From the NCBI GenBank assembly GCA_900542985.1, contig UQPQ01000038.1, forward strand, positions 1-27,838: a stretch of DNA of 27,838 nt. Reading direction: 5' to 3'. This DNA comes from an uncultured Bacteroides sp. (GTDB taxonomy: Bacteria; Bacteroidota; Bacteroidia; Bacteroidales; Bacteroidaceae). Both the position numbers and the translations under genes were made by a program. Position 1 is the stretch's first letter, and each line of letters starts with the position of its first letter. The notes below the pieces were generated by a model. That model searched no databases and was not told the origin of the DNA. It saw nothing but the letters and a program-made list of their open reading frames with translations. Below are positions 8,689-16,883 of the stretch, piece after piece.

Positions 8689-9447
8689 ATGGGAAAAGGT
8701 AAATTAGCAAAGTTTGCAGATATGGCGGAATATCCGCACGTGTTTGAATATCCATATTCTGTAGTGGATAATGTGCCGTTTGAAATGAAAGGCAACTGGA
8801 ACCGTGATTTTTTCAAAAATGACAATCCTATAGTTCTGGAACTGGGATGTGGACGTGGAGAATATACGGTAGGGCTGGCTCGCCGTTATACTGATAAGAA
8901 CTTTATCGGGGTAGACATCAAAGGCGCACGCATGTGGACAGGAGCTACTGAGGCTTTGAACGAAGGATTGAAGAATGCAGCTTTTTTACGGACAAACATT
9001 GAGATTATCGATCGTTTCTTTGCTCCGGGTGAAGTGAGCGAGATTTGGTTGACATTCTCGGATCCGCAAATGAAGAAAGCTACCAAACGCCTGACTTCTA
9101 CATATTTTATGAACCGCTACCGGAAGTTCCTGCAACCGGACGGACTGGTACATCTGAAAACAGACAGTAACTTCATGTTTACCTATACCAAATATATGAT
9201 TGAAGAGAATCATTTGCCGGTAGAATTTATGACAGACGACTTGTATCATTCCGGACTGGCCGATGATATCTTGAGTATACGTACTTATTACGAACAGCAG
9301 TGGTTGGACCGCGGACTGAACATCAAGTACATCAAGTTCCGCCTGCCGCAGGAAGGGGAGTTGAGAGAGCCTGATGTGGAAATTGAACTGGATGATTATC
9401 GCAGCTACAACCGTAGTAAGCGTAGTGGACTGAAAACAAGTAAATAA
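8689..9447 (+). CDS. trmB: tRNA (guanine-N7-)-methyltransferase TrmB
   Basis: This 252-residue Rossmann-fold methyltransferase transfers a methyl from S-adenosylmethionine to N7 of G46 in the variable loop of tRNAs. The SAM-binding motif is [12 protein letters not shown] (49-60), followed by [12 protein letters not shown] (72-83). The TrmB-specific motif [17 protein letters not shown] (119-135) replaces the usual NFPDPWPKKRH, and the segment LVHLKTDS follows. The length is close to E. coli TrmB (239). mrp follows after only 8 nt, so the two form an operon; the pairing may reflect only shared housekeeping expression. Confidence 0.92.
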   Translation: MGKGKLAKFADMAEYPHVFEYPYSVVDNVPFEMKGNWNRDFFKNDNPIVLELGCGRGEYTVGLARRYTDKNFIGVDIKGARMWTGATEALNEGLKNAAFLRTNIEIIDRFFAPGEVSEIWLTFSDPQMKKATKRLTSTYFMNRYRKFLQPDGLVHLKTDSNFMFTYTKYMIEENHLPVEFMTDDLYHSGLADDILSIRTYYEQQWLDRGLNIKYIKFRLPQEGELREPDVEIELDDYRSYNRSKRSGLKTSK

Positions 9448-9455
9448 ACGATATT

Positions 9456-10556
9456 ATGACTCTTTATCCGAAATTGATTCTTGATGCACTGGCTACAGTG
9501 CGTTATCCGGGAAACGGTAAAAATATAGTTGAGGCTGAAATGGTAGCCGATAACTTACGTATCGACGGGATGAAAGTCAGCTTTTCACTGATTTTTGAAA
9601 AGCCGACAGATCCTTTCATGAAATCGGTAGTCCGTGCTGCCGAAACTGCTATTCATACGTATGTATCGAAGGAAGTAGAAGTGACTATTGCTACAGAAAG
9701 TAAGCAGGCGGCGCGTCCGGAGCCGGGCAAAATGCTTCCGCAGGTAAAGAATGTGATTGCTGTATCTTCCGGTAAAGGAGGAGTAGGTAAGTCGACAATA
9801 GCAGCCAATCTGGCGGTAGCTCTTGCCAAATTGGGATATAAAGTGGGTTTGCTCGATGCGGATATTTTTGGTCCTTCCGTTCCTAAAATGTTCCAGGTAG
9901 AAGATGCCCGTCCGTATGCAGAGACTGTAGATGGTCGCGACCTGATTGTACCGGTAGAAAAATATGGTATCGAACTGCTTTCTATAGGTTTCTTTGTCGA
10001 TCCCGATCAGGCTACTTTGTGGCGTGGCGGTATGGCAAGCAATGCCTTGAAACAGTTGGTAGGTGATGCAAAATGGGGAGAGTTGGATTATTTTATACTT
10101 GATACTCCTCCGGGTACCAGTGATATTCATCTGACTTTGCTTCAGACGCTTGCTATTACCGGAGCGGTAATTGTCAGCACACCTCAGCAGGTGGCTTTGG
10201 CCGATGCGCGCAAGGGTATCAATATGTATATGAACGACAAGGTCAATGTGCCTATTCTGGGACTGGTAGAAAACATGGCTTGGTTTACTCCTGCCGAATT
10301 GCCGGAAAATAAATATTATCTGTTTGGAAAAGAAGGAACCAAGCGATTGGCCGAGGAACTGAATGTACCTTTGTTGGGACAGATTCCTATTGTACAGAGT
10401 ATCTGTGAAAATGGGGATAAAGGAACACCGGTAGCTTTGGATGAAAATTCCGTAACCGGACAGGCATTCATTGAATTGGCTCGTAATGTGGTAGAGCAGA
10501 CCGAAAAGCGTAATGCTGAACAGGCTCCTACGCAGATTGTGAAGACACATAAGTAA
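9456..10556 (+). CDS. Mrp/ApbC family iron-sulfur carrier ATPase
   Basis: This 366-residue P-loop ATPase should bind and deliver Fe-S clusters in the cytoplasm. The N-terminal ~85 residues fit the MIP18/DUF59 domain. The deviant Walker A is SSGKGGVGKST (104-114), followed by GLLDADIFGPS (131-141) and the Walker B region LDTPPGTSD (215-223). The C-terminal CxxC that bridges the Fe-S cluster in E. coli Mrp and NBP35 proteins is missing: the region after VENM reads AWFTPAELPENKY (~275-287), with no cysteine. The only cysteine of the protein is in QSICENG near the end. It may still be an Fe-S factor using another ligand, or may have another role. It is the second gene of the trmB operon, with a strong terminator after it. 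Confidence 0.88.
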   Translation: MTLYPKLILDALATVRYPGNGKNIVEAEMVADNLRIDGMKVSFSLIFEKPTDPFMKSVVRAAETAIHTYVSKEVEVTIATESKQAARPEPGKMLPQVKNVIAVSSGKGGVGKSTIAANLAVALAKLGYKVGLLDADIFGPSVPKMFQVEDARPYAETVDGRDLIVPVEKYGIELLSIGFFVDPDQATLWRGGMASNALKQLVGDAKWGELDYFILDTPPGTSDIHLTLLQTLAITGAVIVSTPQQVALADARKGINMYMNDKVNVPILGLVENMAWFTPAELPENKYYLFGKEGTKRLAEELNVPLLGQIPIVQSICENGDKGTPVALDENSVTGQAFIELARNVVEQTEKRNAEQAPTQIVKTHK

Positions 10557-10623
10557 ACCTGAACAATCGGAATCCTGATGAATTCGTAGTCGGGAGCATT
10601 GGGGAATCCAAAGAGAATATATG

Positions 10624-10663
10624 AAATCAGCCAACCTGTTTATGAATATGGGTTGGCTGATTT
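10624..10663 (+). terminator. strong intrinsic terminator after mrp
   Basis: A perfect 13-bp stem (AAATCAGCCAACC 10624-10636, GGTTGGCTGATTT 10651-10663) has a 14-nt loop and is followed by TTT. It lies 68 nt after the mrp stop codon. Confidence 0.88.
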
Positions 10664-10686
10664 TTTATTGTATACTGTCTTGATGC

Positions 10687-10785
10687 GAGTACTCATTACT
10701 CCTTACAGGTAGTAAGTTCACTCCTTATTAGTGAGTACTGTACTCATTCTTGGAAAAAACTCCAGTACTTTCAAGTGAGTACTGG
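10687..10785. repeat. palindrome-rich intergenic element, copy 1
   Basis: This ~100-nt stretch between convergent mrp and folB is built from repeats of AGTACT/GAGTACT and their complements. Its right end is a hairpin (CCAGTACT 10762-10769 and AGTACTGG 10777-10784). The block ACTCATT...GAAAAAA...ACTTTCAAG...TGAGTACTG closely matches the block at 20735-20780 in another intergenic region, and both begin with TACTCCTTACA. The two copies are about 10 kb apart, so this is a dispersed element rather than a gene-specific terminator. No transposase or protein-coding frame lies in it. Confidence 0.7.
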
Positions 10786-10822
10786 AAATGCATCAGGAAA
10801 CATACTTTTCCGGAATTATAAC

Positions 10823-11194
10823 TTATCTGATTTGTGTATTGTCGGCGGACAGAGAAAGACTGATTCCTACTTGTTCGCAGTCCGCTCCCATAGGTGGGTT
10901 TTGCTTGTAAAGTTCGACATCTACTTCTTCTATGGCAGGAAAATCATGCAGCAGGCGGTTGGCTATGCGATAGGCTACATGTTCCAGCAACTGTGAAGAG
11001 ATTTGCATCTCCTGCTTTACCGCTTCAAATACTTCGGCATAATTTACTGTTCCTTCCAGACAGTCGGTTTGTGCGGCCCGGCTGAAGTCGGTTTTTAAAC
11101 GGAGGTTGACAGTGTATTCGGCACCTACACGGTTTTCCTGTGGGAGAACACCATGAAAGGCATAGAGTTTGAGACCTTTTAAGTGAATGTACAT
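10823..11194 (-). CDS. folB: dihydroneopterin aldolase
   Basis: This 123-residue protein has the full length of FolB, which converts 7,8-dihydroneopterin to 6-hydroxymethyl-dihydropterin plus glycolaldehyde in folate synthesis. Family marks are LKLYAFHGVLPQEN (conserved Glu near the start of the fold), GTVNYAEVFEAV (conserved Tyr) and the catalytic-lysine motif LYKQNPP (~95-101). The start is an ATG at 11194 with no better alternative. No clear promoter box was found in the 50 nt upstream. A terminator-like hairpin separates it from the ribonucleotide reductase gene, so it is probably transcribed separately. Confidence 0.92.
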   Translation of the reverse strand: MYIHLKGLKLYAFHGVLPQENRVGAEYTVNLRLKTDFSRAAQTDCLEGTVNYAEVFEAVKQEMQISSQLLEHVAYRIANRLLHDFPAIEEVDVELYKQNPPMGADCEQVGISLSLSADNTQIR

Positions 11195-11248
11195 ATCAGT
11201 AAAAATAGATGAGATGGATTCTTTTCTATCTAAAAGAGACTAATAAAT

Positions 11249-11307
11249 AAAGGAGTTAAGTCAGCAGATAAACTTCTGTGTATGTAAAACTCTGACTTAA
11301 CTCCTTT
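11249..11307 (-). terminator. terminator after the ribonucleotide reductase
   Basis: A perfect 16-bp stem (AAAGGAGTTAAGTCAG 11249-11264, CTGACTTAACTCCTTT 11292-11307) has a 27-nt loop. On the minus strand the second arm is followed by ATTTATT, so it fits as the terminator of the gene ending at 11339. On the plus strand a short T-run also follows. Confidence 0.78.
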
Positions 11308-11338
11308 TTGTATCATTAAAGTGATTCGGCTTCTGGGA

Positions 11339-13879
11339 TTATCCGCAACGTGATGAACCGCAAGTCTTGCAAATCAGACATCCTTCCTGATAAACCAGCG
11401 TTTCATTTCCACAGTTCGGACATTTTACTCCACGTGCTTCGGTTCCGTCTTGAACGTATTTTTTCAAAGCACGTTCTACACCGTTCTTCCATGTGTTGAT
11501 ATTTTCGCTGTCCAATTGCAGAGAACCAACCAGTTTGATAACCTGTTCAATCGGCATACGGTAACGGAGAACTCCCGAAATCAGTTTGGCATAGTTCCAG
11601 TATTCTTTGTTGAACTTTTCAGACAAACCTTCAATCGTCATCTTATATCCGCGCTTGTTTTCGAACTGGAAGTCGTAACGCTTGTTGCCTTCTTCGTCGT
11701 AGTTCTTGATGATACGTCCGGTAGTCACCGATTTAGGCAACAAGATACCTTCTTCATCATCCTGCAAACCGGTAAAGATTTCGTAAGGACGTCCGTCGAG
11801 CAAACCTACAAAAGCAACCCACTTCTCTTTGTTATTCTGGAAGCGTACTACATCCGCTTCAAGTACACGCGGACGTGTTTCTACTACCTGAGGTGGTTTG
11901 CAGTGGCACTCTTCTTCTTTATTTTCTTTTTTCTTGGTTGAAATCAGCACACCGGCACGCGAACCGTCGCGGTATACAGTACATCCTTTACAGCCAGAAC
12001 GCCAAGCTTCTACATACAGACGGTTTACCAGATCTTCGTCTACGTTGTTAGGAAGATTGATAGTTACACTGATAGAGTGGTCAACCCATTTCTGGATACG
12101 TCCCTGCATTTTCACCTTCATCAGCCAGTCTACATCATTGGAAGTAGCCTTATAATAAGGTGATTTTGCAACCAGGTCGTCGATTTCTTCTTGAGTATAA
12201 CGTTTGTCTGGATCGTATCCGTTTACCTTCATCCATGTCAGGAATTTATGGTGGAATACGATGTATTCTTCGAATGCGTCTCCTGTTTCGTCTACGAAAT
12301 CGATACGTACGTTTTCGTCGTTCGGATTTACCTTACGGCGGCGTTTGTAGACAGGCATAAATACCGGCTCAATACCGGAAGTAGTCTGAGTCATCAGACT
12401 GGTAGTTCCGGTCGGGGCAATAGTCAGACAGGCAATATTGCGTCGGCCATACTGTCTCATTTCTTCGTACAATGCCGGATCTGCTTCTTTCAGACGATTG
12501 ATGAACGGGTTGTTTTCTTCTCGTTTTGCGTCATAGATTTCGAAGGCTCCACGTTCTTTTGCCATGTTTACAGAAGAGCGGTAAGCTTCAAGTGCTACAA
12601 TCTTATGTACATTTTCTGAGAATTCGGTTGCTTCTTCCGTTCCGTAGCGTAAGCCCATTGCAGCCAGCATATCTCCTTCGGCTGTGATACCTACACCTGT
12701 ACGACGTCCCAATCCGGATTTACGGTAAATCTTTTCCCACAAGTGGCGTTCAGAACCTTTCACTTCATCACTTTCAGGGTCTGAATCAATTTTTTCCATG
12801 ATGCGTTCAATCTTTTCCAGCTCCAGATCGATGATATCGTCCATGATACGCTGTGCCAATGCAACATGCTTCTTGAACAAGTCGAAATCAAAGTAAGCCT
12901 CCGGAGTAAATGGATTGACTACGTAAGAGTATAAGTTGATAGCCAGCAGACGACAAGAGTCGTATGGGCACAAAGGAATTTCACCACATGGATTGGTGGA
13001 AACAGTACGGAATCCTAAGTCGGCATAACAGTCGGGTACAGATTCACGGATGATAGTATCCCAGAACAATACACCCGGTTCTGCAGACTTCCAAGCATTG
13101 TGTACAATCTTTTTCCACAATTCAGATGCATTGATTTCTTTTGTAACCTGTGGATTCTCTGAATTGATAGGATACTGCTGGGTATACATACGGTTTTCTA
13201 CCGCAGCTTGCATAAATTCATCATCCAATTTTACAGAAACGTTAGCGCCGGTAACTTTTCCTTCTGTCATCTTGGCATCGATGAATGATTCGGAATCGGG
13301 ATGCTTAATGGATACACTTAACATGAGGGCACCTCGACGTCCGTCTTGTGCTACTTCACGGGTAGAGTTGGAGTAGCGTTCCATGAACGGAACAAGACCG
13401 GTAGAAGTCAATGCAGAGTTTTTTACCGGTGAACCTTTCGGACGGATGTGTGAAAGGTCATGACCTACACCGCCACGGCGTTTCATTAACTGAACTTGCT
13501 CCTCATCAATGCGAATAATTGCTCCGTATGAATCGGCTGATCCATCTAATCCGATTACAAAACAATTTGACAAAGATGCTACCTGAAAATCGTTTCCAAT
13601 ACCAGTCATCGGACTGCCTTGAGGAACGATGTACTTGAATTGATCAAATAGATCGAAGAGCTCTTTCGGGCTGAGTGCATTAGGATATTTAGCTTCTATT
13701 CGAGCTATTTCATTGGCCAAACGCCAATGCATATCCTCCGGTGATTTTTCGTAAATGTTTCCAAAGGAGTCTTTCACTGCGTACTTGTTTACCCATACGC
13801 GAGCTGCCAGTTCGTCTCCTTTGAAATACTGCAATGAGGCTTCATAGGCTTCATCGTAGCTGTAAGTTTGCTTTTCCAC
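11339..13879 (-). CDS. nrdJ: adenosylcobalamin-dependent (class II) ribonucleotide reductase
   Basis: This 846-residue enzyme reduces ribonucleotides to deoxyribonucleotides using adenosylcobalamin to make the thiyl radical. The radical-site motif NPCGE (296-300, Cys298 and Glu300) is present, and the redox Cys pair is C106 (SLSNC) and C484 (NIAC), just before the phosphate-binding PTGTTS. Residues ~680-800 resemble the TSCPD-type accessory domain. The tail has a zinc-ribbon-like CPNC...CLICKTC motif and ends in SSRCG. The start is GTG at 13879; no in-frame ATG occurs before the upstream stop. It has its own strong promoter (13972-14002) with a leader of about 90 nt. Oxygen independence of class II enzymes suits a gut anaerobe. 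No cobalamin riboswitch was recognised. Confidence 0.93.
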   Translation of the reverse strand: MEKQTYSYDEAYEASLQYFKGDELAARVWVNKYAVKDSFGNIYEKSPEDMHWRLANEIARIEAKYPNALSPKELFDLFDQFKYIVPQGSPMTGIGNDFQVASLSNCFVIGLDGSADSYGAIIRIDEEQVQLMKRRGGVGHDLSHIRPKGSPVKNSALTSTGLVPFMERYSNSTREVAQDGRRGALMLSVSIKHPDSESFIDAKMTEGKVTGANVSVKLDDEFMQAAVENRMYTQQYPINSENPQVTKEINASELWKKIVHNAWKSAEPGVLFWDTIIRESVPDCYADLGFRTVSTNPCGEIPLCPYDSCRLLAINLYSYVVNPFTPEAYFDFDLFKKHVALAQRIMDDIIDLELEKIERIMEKIDSDPESDEVKGSERHLWEKIYRKSGLGRRTGVGITAEGDMLAAMGLRYGTEEATEFSENVHKIVALEAYRSSVNMAKERGAFEIYDAKREENNPFINRLKEADPALYEEMRQYGRRNIACLTIAPTGTTSLMTQTTSGIEPVFMPVYKRRRKVNPNDENVRIDFVDETGDAFEEYIVFHHKFLTWMKVNGYDPDKRYTQEEIDDLVAKSPYYKATSNDVDWLMKVKMQGRIQKWVDHSISVTINLPNNVDEDLVNRLYVEAWRSGCKGCTVYRDGSRAGVLISTKKKENKEEECHCKPPQVVETRPRVLEADVVRFQNNKEKWVAFVGLLDGRPYEIFTGLQDDEEGILLPKSVTTGRIIKNYDEEGNKRYDFQFENKRGYKMTIEGLSEKFNKEYWNYAKLISGVLRYRMPIEQVIKLVGSLQLDSENINTWKNGVERALKKYVQDGTEARGVKCPNCGNETLVYQEGCLICKTCGSSRCG

Positions 13880-13971
13880 TTTATATAATGAATTTAGTCT
13901 GTTATTACTTATGTTTTTAATTTAGGTTTAAAGTTAGTGTAGAGATTTTGCTTATTAATAACAAACCGCTG

Positions 13972-14002
13972 CAAAGCTAAAGATGTTTTTCTAATTGGCA
14001 AA
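13972..14002 (-). promoter_or_regulatory. strong promoter of the ribonucleotide reductase (TTTG-N19-TAGCTTTG)
   Basis: On the minus strand, TTTG (14002-13999), 19 nt and TAGCTTTG (13979-13972) match both halves of the Bacteroides promoter. The remaining part of the 341-nt gap (14003-14185) is AT-rich and shows nothing else I can name. Confidence 0.8.
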
Positions 14003-14185
14003 ATAAAATGAGAAGAAGTTATTAACAGGTCTCATGGTTTTCCAAAATGAAATATTAATATTCTGATTATTAGTTATATGTAAAAATGAATATTTTGAAA
14101 AGTTTTCCATTTTGAATCACTATATAGAAAATATCCTTATTATTAAACTTTTGAAAATGCTGATGGAAAAACTCAGATAAATTAC

Positions 14186-14193
14186 TATCTTTG
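14186..14193 (+). promoter_or_regulatory. -7 box (TATCTTTG) for the nitroreductase
   Basis: TATCTTTG matches TAnnTTTG and lies 27 nt before the preferred ATG at 14221. No TTTG stands at the expected -33 distance. Confidence 0.55.
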
Positions 14194-14220
14194 TAGAAAA
14201 TGATATAATGAATGATAATT

Positions 14221-14961
14221 ATGGAATCGATAAAAAACAGACGTACAATACGTAAGTATCAGTCTAAGGATATTCCGGCCGAACTGCTGAATAGCTTGCT
14301 GGAGGAATCTTTCCGGGCTTCTACTATGGGGAATATGCAGTTGTATAGTGTGGTGGTGACTCGTGATCAGGAAATGAAAGCGAAGTTGGCTCCGGCTCAT
14401 TTTAATCAGCCAATGGTGACTTCGGCTCCGGTTGTGCTGACCTTCTGTGCAGACTTCAACCGTTTTAGCAAATGGTGTCGTCAGCGTAAGGCGGAACCTG
14501 GTTATGACAATCCTATTTCTTTTCTGAATGCAGCTACGGATGCGTTGCTGGTTACTCAAAATTTTTGTACATTGGCAGAGGAAAATGGTTTAGGAATTTG
14601 CTATTTGGGAACTACCATTTATAATCCTGATCAGATTGTGAAAGTGTTGGAATTGCCTGAGCTCGTTATGCCGGTTGCGACTATTACTGTGGGCTATCCG
14701 GATGAGTGTCCTGAACAGCCCGACCGCTTACCGCTTACCGGTATTGTGCACGAGGAAACTTATCATGATTATACTCCGGAGATGATTGATGAGATTTATG
14801 CATATAAAGAATCGTTGCCCGAAAATAAGCATTTCGTGGAGATTAATCATACAGAAACTTTGGCTCAGATATTTACGGATATCCGCTATAAGAAGTCAGA
14901 CAATGAACTGATGTCGGAAACACTGAGAAGAACTCTCAAGGAACAAGGATTCGAAAAATAA
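14221..14961 (+). CDS. nitroreductase family protein
   Basis: This ~246-residue FMN-dependent oxidoreductase of the nitroreductase fold reduces nitro compounds, quinones or similar acceptors with NAD(P)H; the substrate is unknown. The N-terminal FMN-phosphate motif is SIKNRRTIRKYQ. Further marks are SFRASTMGNMQ, the central DALLVTQNFCTLAEENGLG helix and CYLGTTIYNPD, a layout close to NfsA-like enzymes. An ATG nine bases upstream (14212) would add MII; I prefer 14221 because family members normally begin directly with ME-x-I-x-x-RR. It is transcribed alone, with a terminator at 14972-15001. Confidence 0.88.
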   Translation: MESIKNRRTIRKYQSKDIPAELLNSLLEESFRASTMGNMQLYSVVVTRDQEMKAKLAPAHFNQPMVTSAPVVLTFCADFNRFSKWCRQRKAEPGYDNPISFLNAATDALLVTQNFCTLAEENGLGICYLGTTIYNPDQIVKVLELPELVMPVATITVGYPDECPEQPDRLPLTGIVHEETYHDYTPEMIDEIYAYKESLPENKHFVEINHTETLAQIFTDIRYKKSDNELMSETLRRTLKEQGFEK

Positions 14962-14971
14962 GCAATATTTC

Positions 14972-15001
14972 AAGGCTCATGCATTATGGTGTATGGGCCT
15001 T
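14972..15001 (+). terminator. intrinsic terminator after the nitroreductase
   Basis: AAGGCTCATGCA (14972-14983) pairs with TGTATGGGCCTT (14990-15001) with two G-U pairs and a 6-nt loop, followed by a T-run. Confidence 0.82.
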
Positions 15002-15072
15002 TTTTATGAGAATTTGCAGATAGGATCCTTTTTCTAGAAGAATAAGAAGGAGGGAAATTTACGGATAAGAAA

Positions 15073-15120
15073 GAAGGTATCGGAACCTTTGTCGATGTCT
15101 CGATGAGTTCCTTCACCTTC
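15073..15120 (-). terminator. probable dnaA terminator
   Basis: An imperfect stem (GAAGGTATCGGAAC 15073-15086, GTTCCTTCACCTTC 15107-15120) has an internal mismatch and a 20-nt loop. On the minus strand it is followed by TTTCTTATCC, 27 nt after the dnaA stop codon. Confidence 0.55.
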
Positions 15121-15146
15121 CCGATGTTTTCTTATCAAGGGATTTG

Positions 15147-16556
15147 TTATTTCTGTCTAAGACCAGCTTCAATTTTTTCTATTTCAGCTTTGAAAGCCTT
15201 GTCTACTTCTACCTGATCTTTTACGATTTTACAAGCATGGAGCACTGTTGCGTGGTCTTTATTTCCAATCAGTTTTCCAATCTTGGAAGAAGAAGTATCT
15301 GTATGCTTCTTTGCTAAATACATGGCTACCTGACGTACTTGTACTACTTCACGCTTGCGAGTCTTGGTATGGATGGTAGATGCATCGACGTTGTAATGAC
15401 TGCATACCTTTTCGATGATGTCTTCTACACTGAGCGGTTTTACTTCTGCACAGCGTACTGCTTTCCGTACGATGCGTTGTGCCAAATCCAAGTCGATTTC
15501 ACGCTTGAACAGGATAGACTGAGCCAGCAATGAGTTTACAATACCTTCCAGTTCACGTACACTTTCGTTTACGTTTTCCGCGATATAGCAAATCACAGAT
15601 TCAGGAATAGTCAAACCGTCACGACGAATCTTATTGCGCAAAATGTTTTTACGCAATTCTACATCCGGTTTTTCCAATTCGGCTACAAGTCCCCATTTAA
15701 AACGGGTAAGCAGACGGTCTTCCATACCCTGCAACATAACAGGAGCACGGTCGGAAGTAAGAATCAACTGCTTGCCGTTCTGGTGCAGATGGTTGAAAAT
15801 GTGGAAGAATGTATTCTGTGTTTTGGTAACTCCTGCAAACTCCTGAATATCATCAATAATCAGTACATCAATAGTTTGATAGAAACTGATGAAATCGTTG
15901 AAGTGGTTGGTACGTACGGAGTCTGTATACTGAACCTGAAACAGGTGTGCAGATACGTACAGTACACGTTTTTCCGGATACAGTTCTTTGATACGAGTAC
16001 CAATGGCATTGATCAAATGGGTTTTTCCCACACCTGACGGTCCGTACAAGAACAACGGGTTGAATGTACGTGCAGGGTTCTGTGCTACTGTTTCAGCTAC
16101 AGTGCGTGAAAACTCATTACTGTTTCCTTTGATGAAGTTCTCGAAGTTGTAGTTCGGGTTTAGATGTGGATCTAAATCCTGTACAGCTGGAGCTTGTAAA
16201 GGATTAGGTGCTTTATTACCGTTATGGATAGGAGCCTGTGCAGGTAAAGCCTGTGAACGTTTTGTTCCTTCTATGTTGATGGTAATATGGTTGGTCTTAT
16301 CTGTAAGTATAGAATACATCAACTCAGTACCTTCACCTATTTCTTTATAGATAGCGGTACGGAGCAACCCCACATATTTTTCTTCCAGATATTCATAAAA
16401 GAAAGGGCTGGGAACGCCGATTGTCAAAGCTTTGTCCTCGTATTTCAAGGGGACAATAGGCTCAAACCAAGTTTTAAAGGCTGTCGGATTAACGTTGTCC
16501 TTAATAAAGTTTAAGCAACGTTGCCACAATACAATAGCCTGATTGTTTTCAATCAT
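15147..16556 (-). CDS. dnaA: chromosomal replication initiator protein DnaA
   Basis: This 469-residue AAA+ ATPase binds DnaA boxes at oriC, opens the duplex and loads the helicase. Domain I (1-~85) begins with [21 protein letters not shown], and a Pro/Gln/Asn-rich linker (~100-130) is domain II. The AAA+ domain has Walker [10 protein letters not shown] (172-180), Walker B VLIIDD (231-236), sensor 1 ILTSDR (265-270) and the [10 protein letters not shown] arginine-finger motif (~281). Domain IV carries the DnaA signature [13 protein letters not shown] near the C-terminus. Length and domain order are normal. It is transcribed alone from a candidate promoter at 16596-16627. No cluster of DnaA boxes was seen in the adjacent intergenic regions, so the origin need not lie here. 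Confidence 0.97.
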   Translation of the reverse strand: MIENNQAIVLWQRCLNFIKDNVNPTAFKTWFEPIVPLKYEDKALTIGVPSPFFYEYLEEKYVGLLRTAIYKEIGEGTELMYSILTDKTNHITINIEGTKRSQALPAQAPIHNGNKAPNPLQAPAVQDLDPHLNPNYNFENFIKGNSNEFSRTVAETVAQNPARTFNPLFLYGPSGVGKTHLINAIGTRIKELYPEKRVLYVSAHLFQVQYTDSVRTNHFNDFISFYQTIDVLIIDDIQEFAGVTKTQNTFFHIFNHLHQNGKQLILTSDRAPVMLQGMEDRLLTRFKWGLVAELEKPDVELRKNILRNKIRRDGLTIPESVICYIAENVNESVRELEGIVNSLLAQSILFKREIDLDLAQRIVRKAVRCAEVKPLSVEDIIEKVCSHYNVDASTIHTKTRKREVVQVRQVAMYLAKKHTDTSSSKIGKLIGNKDHATVLHACKIVKDQVEVDKAFKAEIEKIEAGLRQK

Positions 16557-16595
16557 ATTTACGTCGTTATTAATAAAGCAAATCTTCTACAGCTG

Positions 16596-16627
16596 CAAAT
16601 GTCGGAATGAAATTTTAGAAAAACAAA
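16596..16627 (-). promoter_or_regulatory. dnaA: candidate dnaA promoter (TTTG-N20-GACATTTG)
   Basis: On the minus strand, TTTG (16627-16624), 20 nt, then GACATTTG (16603-16596) fits the Bacteroides promoter with one mismatch (GA instead of TA). The leader would be about 35 nt. Confidence 0.5.
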
Positions 16628-16776
16628 TACATTTTTCTTTGCTTTTTTGCTTTTAATTATATTCTATTGGAGTTCAATGGGTTATTAAAGTATGGATGAT
16701 GTTTTTTAAATGAAAGCTCTTGCATATCTCCAATGCTTTGTAAATTAGAATTTTACTTAATATTGGGAATGTCAGA

Positions 16777-16861
16777 TAAATAATCACCCACTGTTTAATA
16801 CATTGTTAATTAGTGATTTATTAAGATAGTGTAATAGAGTGTATATGTGGGTGATTATTTA
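16777..16861. repeat. 15-bp perfect inverted repeat upstream of dnaA
   Basis: TAAATAATCACCCAC (16777-16791) and GTGGGTGATTATTTA (16847-16861) are perfect inverted copies enclosing 55 AT-rich nt. The element lies between the MCE gene stop (16884) and the dnaA promoter. No T-run follows on the minus strand after the second arm, so it is a poor intrinsic terminator. It could be a paired protein-binding site, a replication-related element or a long-loop RNA hairpin. The rest of the 327-nt gap is AT-rich without other visible signals. Confidence 0.65.
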
Positions 16862-16883
16862 GATATAATCTATATAAGTTTTG

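Noticed and set aside
9585..10634. 349-codon open frame antisense to mrp
   Set aside because: Same reason: mirror of a conserved gene, no domain, and it runs through the mrp terminator hairpin.
13880..14010. Cobalamin riboswitch before the class II ribonucleotide reductase
   Set aside because: No B12-box (GCCACTG-like) sequence or matching stems were found in the short leader.
16557..16883. Chromosomal origin next to dnaA
   Set aside because: I looked for TTATCCACA-like DnaA boxes on both strands and found none. AT-richness and an inverted repeat alone are not enough.
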